Part shown: positions 1 to 13,000 of the stretch, piece after piece | How positions within the stretch are numbered: the stretch's first letter is position 1 | Layout: each line of letters opens with the position of its first letter | DNA from: Nilaparvata lugens | Taxonomy: Eukaryota; Arthropoda; Insecta; Hemiptera; Delphacidae | Direction: 5' to 3' | Assembly (NCBI RefSeq): GCF_014356525.2 | Contig: NC_052516.1 | Span: 22,935,661 to 22,999,660 of the forward strand | Length of the DNA: 64,000 bases | Program-made: the position numbers and the translations under genes | The notes under the pieces: model-generated | Seen by the model: the letters and a program-made list of their open reading frames with translations, nothing else | Database searches by the model: none | What the model was told of the DNA's origin: nothing

Positions 1-157
1 CACACACACACACACACACACACAGACCAACTCCCAAAAATCATGTTTTTGGACTCAGGGGACCTTGAAACGTATAGAAAACTTGAAATTAGGGTACCTT
101 AATTTTTTTTGGAAAGCAATACTTTCCTTACCTATGGTAGTAGGGCAAGGAAAGTAA
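1..157 (-). repeat. Repeat family R3, 5' part, cut by window edge
   Basis: Reverse complement of the head of the family seen complete at 32575-33379. It shows the (CA)n tract, then the GGGGACCTTGAAACGTATAG segment, and ends in the self-complementary TACTTTCCTTGCC / GGTAAGGAAAGTA head. Only the terminal part lies in the window. No coding capacity is visible. Confidence 0.8.
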
Positions 158-844
158 AAACTAGAAACTTCTACTCTACAAACAGAAAAGTTCTGAAATT
201 TCTCCGTAGAAAGATAATAGACAAGGGTAGCAACACCAATGTTTATCAAATGCTTCTATTATAACGTGTGGACCTTCATATAGTTCTAGGTGAAATAGAA
301 GAGATGTTGTCAGTTCCACATAGGTTATTCAAGACAATCTATAGTTTCATTGCAATTTAACAGAGATGTTATAGATGTAGAATTTCTCAAAATCAAGGTG
401 AAATGAAAGAGTTGTTGGAAAAAGACTACTGATGATGCAATATTTGTAGCTCAATTCTGACGTAATTTTGACAAAATAATAGATGATAAATTTATTTTTT
501 CCTGGACATAAGAATTGGACATTTTACCACACTGTATTTCCAAAATGCAAGACTGTTGCATTTTACAACTCAGTGCAAAGCATGGATTACCTTCTAGTAT
601 TAAATGAATGCTGATATTTGTTGTTGGTAGGCCTACTGTCTGTGACTCGCACGAGTGCCCACATGCCCACTTTCTAACAGTCTATCAGGACCCAACAAGA
701 GATTGAACGATTCATTCATTTATTGACCAGTTTGTTGATCGATTGATTGGTTTATTGATTTATTCATTGATATAATAAAAAATAATTCATGATGTAATAA
801 TAATAATTAAAAAAAAATCACAAAAATCTATAGGGAAAACATCT
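158..844. other. Intronic or intergenic sequence, no gene seen
   Basis: AT-rich. From about 700 to 815 it is a degenerate ATTGATT/ATTCATT run leading into the LINE tail that follows. I see no exon-like open frame with splice sites here. Confidence 0.4.
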
Positions 845-1040
845 ATTGACAGAAAGAGGATCTTATCAATGAAAACAATAAGGAGAAGGCAACAGGTTTG
901 TTCAGATGAATTGAGAAAAGAAAGATCTGACAGAATGAGAAGGTACTGGGAAGAAAGGAAGAGAATTGAAGCGAATAGACAAAGAAAGAGGACTAACCAG
1001 AGACTACAGTGATCCTATGTGGTCATAAAATCTATTTAAA
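845..1040 (+). pseudogene. 3' tail of an RTE-like non-LTR retrotransposon
   Basis: An open stretch encodes a basic segment with the pattern DRMRRYWEERKR and ends in a stop near 1011, followed by GATCCTATGTGGTCATAAAA and an A-rich tail. The same ending (ERMKKYWAERGRSK, stop, GGTCCAATGAAGGCCATAAA, ATA repeats) closes the longer LINE fragment at 52000-52623. That makes this a second, 5'-truncated copy of the same family. It is only the last few dozen codons and cannot be functional. Confidence 0.6.
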
Positions 1041-1267
1041 AAAAATAATTGAAGAATGTTGAGTGACACATAACCTAGCTACATTTGGACTGTTGTATCA
1101 ATTAGAATTGGAACCGTTTTGGGCTTATAAGCCTGTGCTACTCTTCTCTAAGTTGTGTAATTCTGAATGATTAAATAAATATATTGATTGATTGTTTTAC
1201 CGATTTATTGATTTCTAGATTGGTTTCAATTCTGATTATGAGTTTTGATTGTTTGATTGATCAACAG

Positions 1268-1593
1268 TACTGCGGCGCGCACGCGACTGAACTCGCACCA
1301 GTGCCGACCTCCTCGCTTCGCTTCCTTGACAGCATCCTGTCCCGCGTGGCAGCCGCCCCATCTCCCCGCGTCTCAGCCACCCTCCTGGAGGCAGCCGGCC
1401 GCCATCTTGCCACCCTGTCCGACATAGACGCCACTGTTGCCGGGTTGGCGCACTTCCTCAGTCTCTATATTGCCAGCCAGCTGCAGTTGGGCAAACTGTT
1501 GGCTGACAACCGGTGCTACAGCAACAACACCACCTCGTTGCAAGCCAATCCAGTGCGCAACTCTATTGCGCATCTCTTGCAGTTATGTCTCAA
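1268..1593 (+). CDS. INTS4: INTS4 exon (first in window)
   Basis: Acceptor ...GATCAACAG precedes 1268 and donor GTGAGT starts at 1594. It encodes 108 codons plus two bases, a leucine/alanine-rich helical segment consistent with HEAT-type repeats (RFLDSILSRVAA; AGLAHFLSLYIASQLQLGKLL). This exon is markedly GC-rich. A relic of the 7-bp-TSD MITE begins only about 20 bases after the donor. Confidence 0.75.
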
Positions 1594-4500
1594 GTGAGTT
1601 AACAGTGAAATTTGCTAAATAAACGTCCTGTAACATGGGATATCTTCTTATGCTATCTTTTCTCTATGGTATCCATAAATGATACAGTGTCAACACAATA
1701 CGATACAGTATCAACAAAATATGATATAGCATCAACACAATATGATATAGTATCAACATAATTCGATAAAGTATCAAAACAATATGATACAGTATCATTT
1801 CATCTTTATATTCAACATCATTGACAGAGCGAAGTAAGGTCTAAGATTCAAGTCGACGGTCTGGCATTTCTCTTAATTGACCGAGCGAAGTGAGGTCTAA
1901 GATTCAAGTCGACGGCTTGGCATTTCTCTTAATGTTTGAATGTTTAAATGTTTATATGTTGCGCATTTACGGCGAAACGCGGTAATAGATTTTCATGAAA
2001 TTTGTTTGGTATGTTCCTTTTTTAATTGCCCGTCGACGTATATACAAGGTTTTTTGAAATTTTACATTTCAAGGATAATATAAAAGGAAAAAGGAGCCTC
2101 CTTCATACGCCAATATTAGAGTAAAAATCAGACTATAGAATTATTCATCATAAATCAGCTGACCAGTGATTACACAGATGTGTGGAGAAGCCAGTCTATT
2201 GCTGTATTTCCATGAGGTCTATATAGTTTCAATCAGGTAATTGTGGATGAGAATACTGCGTGAGGTCTACTGTTCACAGAACTACTAGTAATTTGAACTG
2301 TTTTTGTTAATATTTTTGACGTTTCAATCAATAATTTCCCAACCATTTCGTAAAAATAATTGTGATACAGTATCTACACAATATGATACAGCATCAACAC
2401 AATATGATACAGTAACATCACAACATGATACAGTATCAACACAATATGATACAGTATCATTACAATATGATACAGTATCAACACAATATTTATGATACAG
2501 TATCATCTCATCTTAATGCATAACATCATAATTTGAACTGTTTTTGTTGCAATTTTTGTCGTTTTATTCAATAATTTTCTAATCACTTCGTAAAAGTGAC
2601 TTAGCTATTAATCTTTATTTTTAAAGTTTAGTTTCTAAGTACCACTTGTGGAATTTAGTCTTAGAAAGAGTGGACTGTATATTTATTTATTTATTTATTA
2701 TTTATTATTTTATAAATAGGAGAGAATAAATAAAATTCTGAAATAAGAGAAACAAATGTGTCTGGATTGATTTGACACGCGACTGAAACTCCACATGAGT
2801 GCAAGAACTGTTGTGCATTCAAAAACCTGTGCACTGGAATGAATGCAAAACAGTTTTAGGTAACTCAGTATTAAAAATAATCATTAACATGTAGGCTAAG
2901 GTGAAATGCCAAATGAAAAAGTAGGTTAGTAAAATACAAAACTTTAATCAGCATTAAAGAATGTAACGAGATAAGATTGAATACATGAGGTAAATTTGAA
3001 AACAGTATTAATGCTTCTAGAAAGAACAGAGTTAATAAAAATAATAATCGTTTGAAAAATTTGGATTTTAATTATCAATGAGTGACAGTAAAAGGTTATG
3101 AATATAACAGCAATGCACGTAGAAAATAATATATCTGGTATCAAAAAATGAAATAATGTAATGGCTACTAAACAAGCATTTATAGAATACCAGAGTCTAT
3201 AATAAGTAGTCTTTAGTTTAAACATACGATTGTCAATTCTGACAACAAATAACACCTAGGAAATTTGAGATGTAGATATGTTGAATTGCAAAGCTTCAAC
3301 ATTTGAACTGGTTTGATATTAACAAAAAAAACAAGTAGGTTGAAATTAACCATAAAGTTATATGAATAACAGTAGTCTATACTGAAATAGCCTAATTGCA
3401 AAATGCAGAGACTAAGCTTTAGCAATAATCCAAGAATAATAAAAAAGAATCAAAAGGATTGATAATTGCAATGTTCACAGAACATTCATGAATTGATTAC
3501 AAACAAAAAAAACTGACAAACAGTTCTCAAGAGCAATTTGACTTATCAAATAACTCAAAGATAAAGTGAGGTTGAATATGAACAACCATGAATTCCTAAC
3601 CTGAAAGATAAAAACAATAGATTAGGGCAGTATAAAAATACAAAGTAGATGATAAAAATACTTAGCTGCAGAACATAAATGCAAGAACCAAGGTCCCGGT
3701 TTGGTCTAGGGCCTTCAAGGACAGCATGAACTTCCAATAGCTCGAATGGACACATCAGAAGAGAAACAAGATTCCAACTTGTTTGAAATGCGGATGAAAC
3801 AGCAGCCAGTTGTAGAGGAGGAGTTTTCAATTGATATTTCTAAGAATATATTTCCTGAGTCTTGGAAATATTCAGTTGCAATGTTTGTAAAATGCGATTT
3901 ACAATTGAGAGTCACTTTAAACAGTGATGTGGGCAATATATCACAAAGTATCAATAGAATGAATGATGGGTAAACTTTCAGTCCCAAAATTTCAAATAAA
4001 GAATTACTAAACAAGTTAGCACTCGATGTAAAACAAGAGTCTGCAATAAGTAAAACAAATTTAAACTTGTAGGTCGACGTGGTAACACACGCAAGCAGCC
4101 ATTTTGAGAATGACATAATGGAAATAGAATATGTAAAATTGGAACAAGTGTTCAAGTCTTGAGAAACTAAAAAATAGCTCCACAGAACCAGTCGAGAATG
4201 TCCAACAATTGAAATAAACAAACAGGGCGAGGTGAAACTATTTTCACGAGAGATGAGAGTTCAAGTTGTAACTTATACACACAAGAGTTCACGAGCACGT
4301 TGACAAATTAAAATTGAAATAGTAAATGAACTACTTATGCGATTTTTAAAGTTGATGGCTCCAAAGAACCGAAAAAATGTCTCCAACAAATAAAACAAGC
4401 AAACAGGGCGAGGTGAAAACTATTTTCATGAATAAAGCAGAATAATTGGAGACACACGAAGTTGCTGTAGAAGCCAAGCGATGAGACAAAGACAAGCAGG

Positions 4501-7500
4501 AAATGTGTAGCAAGCAGGTGCTACCTTGATCAAGAAATCACCAATAAAAATGATCTATAAAAAGATGCAAAAAATATCCGGAAGCCGAACAACAAATTGA
4601 CAAATACAATAATAAAATGACAAAGGCTTCAGAACATATCCAAAAAACTAGAACAACGATAAATAAATGTGCAACGGGAATACACGGTATCAAGTCAGCA
4701 GTGGACCACTAGCGCTCCAGCTGCAAAGATACAAACTAAACTACCGCGCAGAGAAACATGACAATACAAAACAAAAAATCAATAAAAGAGATTGTTTGAA
4801 GATGGGGAATAGTTTTAACACCACTGTTCATTGTGGAAAGTTGATGTGTTGAGTAACTGGAAAATGAACAAAAGTAATTTAATTATTGAATCGATCATTT
4901 AATTATTTCAAGCTGCACTCCAATTTTGTACCTATAGTGAGGTCCACGTTATAATGGCAGTATCTGATCGTCATTGGTGTTTCTATCCTCGTCTATCATT
5001 TGACAAAGCAGATAGCGCTATCAATTTCTACCTCATAGTTTTTTAACAATGTAGAAATATAATTAATCAACAAGATATTCAATCTCGATTATGAAAATGT
5101 ATTATTAAATCATTGTGAAATATATTCTCTCGATGAATAAAGTATAATATTGATTTTTCAAACAAGAATGAACAGTTAATATTACATCAGATATGCAGGT
5201 ATCAGCTGTATTGTATAGAAGGCTAAGGCAAGAATCGGCAACGTTTTCATACTATCTCCACTGTCATTATAACGTGGACCTCATTCTAGTACTATGAATT
5301 ATTCTGATTATTTCATAATATGTTTGTGGTTTAGTCACTAATGAATCACAAAAGATAATCCTTATCTAGGTTTGTCCTTATTCCAGTGAGGAATTCTTTT
5401 TGCATTAAAGAATGAAAAGATTGACGACTTAGATTATAATTGACAAATACTTATACCCCTTTCATAGGTGGTCAGTGGGATGAAAAAAAATGAAATGAAA
5501 AATGAAAAAATCAAATAGATTTTATTTTTTATTTTATAGATGCAATTACAATACATATTATACATAATAATTATATTTTATGATTGTGATTTTGTATATT
5601 TGTAATTGTATTATATTGTTATCTCAGGCTAGAATACTTGTTCGCTGGACTGGATGAAAAAGATGTGGCTGCCGTAAAACAGTTGAAACTGCGCACCCTG
5701 GCGCTTCAACTCGTCTACATTGTCAGAGCGTCCAATTTATCAGCACTTGCTCTGTGTGACAACTTCCTACTGCAAGTTGAAAGCACCGAAAGGTAATTAT
5801 TTTCTTCAATGTTCCACAGAGATATTATCTGTTGAATCTCTTATATTTTTGTATTGATTATTGTGTTGATAAAATTTTTAATGATGATGAATAGAAGTTT
5901 AACTGGTCTACACCTTTTTCAATTTTATTTGAGAAATTATCAATTGTATTTGAGAACAGTCATTTGTAATATTAAGAGAATGTCAGATGTAGATGAGAAT
6001 AGTCAATTATTGTATTTGGGAAGTCATCACATGTAATTGAGAATAGTGAATTGTATTTGAGAAATCGTCAAATTTAAATGAGAAGATATCAATTGAAAAT
6101 GAGAAAATTTTTCAATTGACATGTCGTGACTCTTCTGTAGCCTACAGTACATGTTTTATTTGAGCAGGAAAGGATACTGTACTACGTACACAGTATTCCA
6201 ATTACTATCATAGGCTTTGCATGGAGGAAAATTCATTTTTTCATTGGTGAAAGTATTTCCCCTGTACTGTTTACGAATGATTAATGAGAATTATTTCTAT
6301 GTATGTATTGGCAACATGACTTTTGTCTCCAAACATTTTGTGAAACATTGCACTTGATGAAGATCAAATTCTCTACGTTTACGGCGCAATTGAACTTTAT
6401 CATCAATCAATTGAATCTCTTGATTAAACAATTCGGCAATTCTTCAATGGATTCTGGGTCTTAAAAATAATGTTCTATTAAAAAACTAAACGTTTATTGG
6501 AATATTAAATATATTATCTATTATTACATGAGTACATTTATTGAAAATATAAGTACTGGAAGTAATGGTTTTTTAAAATCATTTCTCAATTACAACTGAC
6601 AACTTCTCGATTTCAAATCGTATGTTCTCAAATTGAATGATACTTTCTCAAATAAAATTAACTATTTTCAATTACAAGGGATGACTTCTCAAATACAATT
6701 GACTATTCTCATTTACATCTGACGTTTTCTCAAATACAAATGACTATTCTCAATTACAATTGATACTTTCTCAAATAAAGTTGGAAAAGGTGTAGAATCT
6801 AATGAATAACTCAATAGAAATTGTCAACCTCTTTTTACTTTCCTTGCCCTATTACCATAGGTAAGGAAAGTACTGCTTTCCAAAAAAATTTAAGGTACCC
6901 TAATTTCATGTTTTCTATACGTTTCATTACTTTCCTTGCCCAATCACCATAGGTAAGGAAAGTATTGCTTTCCGAGAAAAATTAAGGTACCCCAATTTCT
7001 AAATTTCTATACATTTCAAGGTCCCCTGAGTCCGAAAAAGTGGTTTTTGGGTATTGGTCTGTATGTGTGTGTGTGTGTGTATGAGTGTATGTGCGTCTGT
7101 GTACACGATATCTCATCTCCCAGTTAACGGAATGACTTCAAATTTGGAACGTAAGGTCCTTACACTATAAGGATCCGACACGAACAATTTCGATCAAATG
7201 CAATCCAAGATGGCGGCTAAAATGGCAAAAATGTTGTCAAAAACAGGGTTTTTCGTGATTTTCTCGGAAACGGCTCCAACGATTTTGATCAAATTCATAC
7301 CTAAAATAGTAATCGATAAGCTCTATCAACTGCCACAAGTCCCATATCTGTAAAAATTTCAGGAGCTCCGCCCCATCAATGCAGATAGATTCCCAATTAT
7401 CAGGCTTCAGATACAATTGAGACAAAAAAAATCAAGTGGAGTAGATTGAGCATGAAAATCTCTACAATTAATGTTTAGTAACATTTTCACCTAAAATTGA

Positions 7501-9981
7501 AAATAAGCTTTAAATTTGAGAAAATGTGATTATTCAATTGCAAATTATTGTTGATTCTATTAAATGATTCACTATGAAGAGATAGCAAACCTCATGTGTG
7601 TCTCCAGCGTTATTGCACTGTCACCAGCTGGCTCAAATCTTTAAATAGTAGACTTGAGATGCGCGGGAACACTAGCGTCAGGTGATCAATTTTCATAACG
7701 GCAAGGAAAGTTGTGTGAGTGCGCCACACCAGATTTTTTAAAATCATTTCTCAATTACAATTGGCAACTTCTCGATTTCAAATCGTATGTTCTCAAATTG
7801 AAATGATATTTTCTCAAATAAAACTCACTATTCTCAACTACAAGTGATGACTTCTCAAATCCAATTGACTATTCCCATTTACATCTGATGTTTTCTCAAA
7901 TACAAATGACTATTCTCAATTACAATTGATACTTTCTCAAATACAGTTGGAAAAGGTGTAGAATCTAATGAATAACTCAAATAGAAATTGTCAACCTCTT
8001 TTTATTATTCTATTCGTAACTTAACCTGGTTCCGTGGCTTCACCAGCCACATCTTCAGGTGTCTTGAAGCTGAATGAAAAACTAATGAACCAATGAAAAA
8101 CACAAATAAAAATTGTCAACCACTATTAATATTATTATATATCCATAACGAAACCTGGTTTCGTGGCTTCAAGACAGCTGAAGATGTATGGTATATATAT
8201 ATGTGTCAGACACTATAGTGAGGTCCACGTTATAATGACAGTGGATAAAGATAGAACAGCGATGAGGATTCTCTGCTTCAGTTAATTATATTTCTACATT
8301 GTTAAAAACAGATTTTGCATCGTTGCGGAGCTAGAAAAGGATAGTACTGCCTGCTTTGTCGAATGATAGAGAAGGATAGCAACACTACAGTTAATTGAAT
8401 ACTGTCATTAAAACGTGGACTTCACTATAGGCTCTGTTGAAAATATATCATAAAAAGTGGTTGATAATTTCTATTTGTATTTATCATTATGGAAAAATAC
8501 CATAATATCACACACACCACAACTTTAATGTGTTCTAGAATATATGTTAAATAGTCGTGAAAATAAAATTCTCATGTGTTCTTATTCGACTATTCTCACT
8601 AAGGTCGACCGAGCAAGTATGAATAGTGCCATTAGAACTTATGGGAATAATATTCTCACTGTACCGAGTATGTTTACTGATATGCGAATTCACTGACTGA
8701 AGCGAATACAGCTTTATTTATCAAATAAATATTTACCTAGCCTAACAGTAGAATGTTTATGAATAATCGCAAAATGTTTGATCGAATAATAGTTGTATTT
8801 ATTTATTTGGATTTCCTAATTTCGTTTCAAATCGTCCAAATATTATACATAGGTTATTTAGATGCTCACTTTTCTTGTTAGGGCTACTGAAATCATTGAA
8901 ACACCATTAAAGTTGTCAAATACCATGTTGTTTAAGTGTTGTGATAAAATAAAATAAAACGGCACTCGATAACGTTTATTGTATTTAGATGATTTATTGC
9001 AAAATGTGTGTTATTTTTGTGAGGTATTTGAGCGAGACAGGTCTGGCGCCTGAGCAGTTCACCTCGTCAGTATTCAAAGAGATGAGTGGTTTGGAGGAAG
9101 CCAAGCCTGGAACGGTGGCTCGTATCCTACTGCCTCTGCTACAGAAATCGGTTCATCCTCCGCCTCCCAGGCCAAGCACCATGGTCAGTCCCACTCATTC
9201 ATTCATTCATTTACTCGTTCATTCATTCACTCTTCATTTAATCATTCATTTATTCACTCTTCATTTAATCATTTATTCATTCATTCATTCAATCATTTAT
9301 ATACTCGTTTATTCATTCATTTGTCACCTGGTCATATGGGACATATATATGAATCATATATTTATCTCATATTGATCAGGATTTTAGAGTTTTAAAATTA
9401 AAAAAGTTCAATGAACAGTGTTTTGTCTTTGAACAATCTTTGTCATCGACAGAAACATTGTTTATTTCATTTGTTGTCAAAATTAATGTAGCTTCTCTTT
9501 TTGTTTTTAATAACAAACGTGCCGCTTGTGTGACAGATAAAAATATGTACTTTAAATGGCTTTCATGTTTGACATTGACTGAGTTTATATTAATATCCAA
9601 AATTTAACTTTTGGGCAGAGCTCGTTCGTTAGGACTGTGAGTAAAGTCCGGCTGATCCAGTGAAAAAGGCTAGATTTCGTTTCGTTTTATAATAAAGTTA
9701 TTCTGTCACAGATCGGGCAGTTTAAAAATAATTGTATTGTTGAGGGAGACGGGTTCTGAGCCTATTCATTGTTTCAGTTAATATTTGTTTCTTTTAAAAT
9801 ACTAAAGTCGCGATTAAATCAGTGGATGCCAAAGGGGGAAGCCATTCCAAAAAGGTAGGTGACTACTGGATAAGATCATTGTTCTTAATTTTCATAACCA
9901 CAAAGACTGAATCATTAGCAGCAAGCGAATTTTTACCCCATTATCAATCATGTTTTATAATAAAATTAATCTTGTTTTGTT

Positions 9982-10047
<66 letters not shown>

Positions 10048-13000
10048 AAAGACTCATTAAAGTTCTAGTTATTCTGTTCTCTTTTGTTATAATAGTTTTT
10101 CCCCTTACACATTCTTTCAATCATTCAGTTTCACTCGTTCTTATCAACAACGTTCTTCATCATCATGTAGTGTTGTTGTTCTTCCTCTTCTTCTTCATCC
10201 TTCTTCATATTTTTCTCCTGTCTTCATATTATACGTCTTTTTTCCTGTCTACTTCATCTTTCTCCTCATGTCTACTTATCCTTCTTTCTCTTCACCTTTT
10301 TACCTTTTTTTTTCTTCACCTTTTTTCCTGTATTTTTCTTATTCACTTTTTTCTCCCGTCTTCCGTTCTTTTTCTCTATTGTCTTCTTTTTATTCTTCTT
10401 CTTTGCCATTCTTCTCCCGTCTTCTACACAATTCACAATTCTTCTTCACATTCTTTTCCTGCCTTCTTCACATTTCTTCTACCGCCTCCTTCTTCTATTT
10501 GTCTCATTCTTCTTCTTCTTCTTCTCCTCCTCCTCCTCCTGTTTTGTGCTTCCTCTTCTCCTGTCTTCTTCTTCCTCTTCTCCTGTCTTCTTCTTCTTCT
10601 TCTTCTTCTCCTTTTCCTTCTTCTCCTCCTCCTCGTCCTCCTCCTCCTCCTTTCATCTACTGTCTTCTTCACCTTTCTCATCTAGTATTCTTATTATACA
10701 TCTTCTTCTTCTTCTTCTTCTTCTTCTTCTTCTTCTTCTTCTTCCTCTTCCTCTTCTGTCTTCTTCTTCTCCTCCTCCTCCTCCTCCTCCTCCTCCCCCT
10801 CCCCCTCCTCCCCCTCCTCCTCCTCCTCCTCCTCCTCCTCCTCCTTCATCTACTGTCTTCTACTGTCTTCTTCACCTTTCGTATCTAGTATTCTTATTAT
10901 ACATCTTCTTCTCTTCTTCTTCTTCTTCTCGTTTCTTCTACAGTTTTCTTCTTCTTTCTCTGTCGTCTTCTTGTTATATTTCTTCTTCATCTTCATAATT
11001 AATGAATGATTATCATTGAACTGACTAGTGAATGATTGATTTAGTCTTTAGTTGTTTTACTCTGCGCTGTCTGTCTACTCTGCCCTCACAGGTGCGCATG
11101 TGTCAGGCGACCATCAACACACCGTCGGCCAACATGGAGGTGGTGATGAAGTTCACCGCCGGCCTGGTGATGGGCATCGGTCTGCACGCAGACATCGACT
11201 GTCTGCTGCATCCACATCTGCTGCGCATACGTCTCAAGTACCCCGACCAACAGGTGCAGCTCATCGCGCCCAAGCAGGCCGATCTACGGCAAACGCCTGC
11301 CAGCCAAGATGACGTCATCAAGAGTGGTCAGTTTATTTTCGAAATAATATTGTTGCAAGTCTAAATTTGTGTTTTTGTTTTCGGTAAGGTTGATGAGTAG
11401 GGGACGAAGAAGAAGAAGAAGAAGAAGAAGAAGAAGAAGAAGAAGAAGAAGAGAAGAAGAAGAAAAAGAAGACAGTAGAAGAAAGGAAAAAGATGAAGAT
11501 TGATTGATTGAGTACTTTATTTATGTAGATTACAATATATACTGGCTTATACACTCATATACAATAGCTTACAATACAGCAAAATTATAGATGAATTTAC
11601 ATAATATCATAGAGAAACAATAGCGTAAGTAGATATCCCATGGTATAGGACGTTTAATGTCGCAACTTTTACTGTTATCTCAAGCCGATTACTGTCGATT
11701 ATTGTCGATTTTTACTGTTTTGACCGGGTAAGAGTGTATGATCGGCACAATATGAGAGACTACCAGCGTCATAAAGCTTCACAGGAAATAACTACGTGGA
11801 CTATCAGCTTGAGATGACAGTAAAAGTTGCGACATAAACGCCCTATACCATGGCATATCTACTTATGCTATTGTTTCTCTATGATAATATAGACTAAGAA
11901 AATAATTATTGAACTGTATATGATATTAAAAAAGCAATCTGTAATAACTGTAGATAATTATATTGTTATGCATCTACATAAATTGGCGGAGCTTTGGACA
12001 TATCAATGTCCATTCTTCGGAAAGAATATTAAAAATATCCTTCCCACTAACTCTCTACCAAAAGAAGACAAGAGAGAAATAAGAGAAGAGGACATAAGAA
12101 AAAGACGACATGATAAGTAAGGAGGAGAAGAAGAAGGAGACTGGAAGAAAGGTGAAGAAGAAGAAGAAGAATATGTATAATAAGAATACTAGATAAGAAA
12201 GGTGAAGAAGACAGTAGATGAAAGGAGGAGGAGGAGGAGGAGGAGAAGGAGAAGAAGAAGAAGAAGCCAGGATTAGAAAAAAATATAAAGAAGAAGAAAA
12301 AGACAGGATGAGAAGAAAAAGACAGGATTTCTTTTTATTCAACGATAGATTACTATCTAGTCTAGGGACTAATGAGCAACTTTTTTCTGTCCTATAATAC
12401 TAATACAGTAAATACTTCATACAAGAGAATCCTTCAAAGGGTCTCCTATTTAAATTCCAATATTATTAGTACACTGTTTATGACTGTACTACAAAAAGAC
12501 AGGATAAGAAGAAAGAGATGAAGAAGGAGCGGAAGAGGAAGAAGAAGGAGGAGGAGAAGGAGAGAAAGAGGAAGAAGATAAGAATGAGCAGAAGAAGACA
12601 AGAGAAAAAGGTTGAGAGTCAATTTTAGAAACACTTGATAGTTTTTGGTTTGGAATAACTAGTGCTCTTCAAAGTGCTTTTTTGGTCATTACCGGTTCTT
12701 ATTATGCATATTGTCATGACATGACAACTACCCTATATTCATGTTGTGTCAGATGTATTGTCAGAGCCTACGTAATTTACATAGATTAAGTAGGCTCCGG
12801 TATTGCTTCTGATGTCGTTGCAATAAAATATGTAAATCTATATGTAAAACCAAACTTCAGTTTTCTCTTCAAAATGTCTGTTTCCATTACGAACTGCTTG
12901 TTAATAATCACTTTTGAAGAATTAAATTACGACATAGCAGTCAGATATTTATAAATAAAAGTTATCAGCTTCTACTTCTACTCACATTTGTGGAGCGCTT

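Noticed and set aside
1678..2506. Regular ~20-bp repeats resembling an array with spacers
   Set aside because: Tandem minisatellite units with no unique spacers; no associated genes.
3746..3973. 75-codon + strand frame and the 168-codon - strand frame overlapping it
   Set aside because: No recognisable domain, no splice sites placing it in INTS4, and both strands are open; possibly a decayed repeat, so not called a gene.
10170..10998. Long Ser/Leu/Phe-rich open frames on + and Arg/Glu-rich on -
   Set aside because: Pure CTT/CTC simple sequence is open in several frames on both strands; no start context, motif or splice support.
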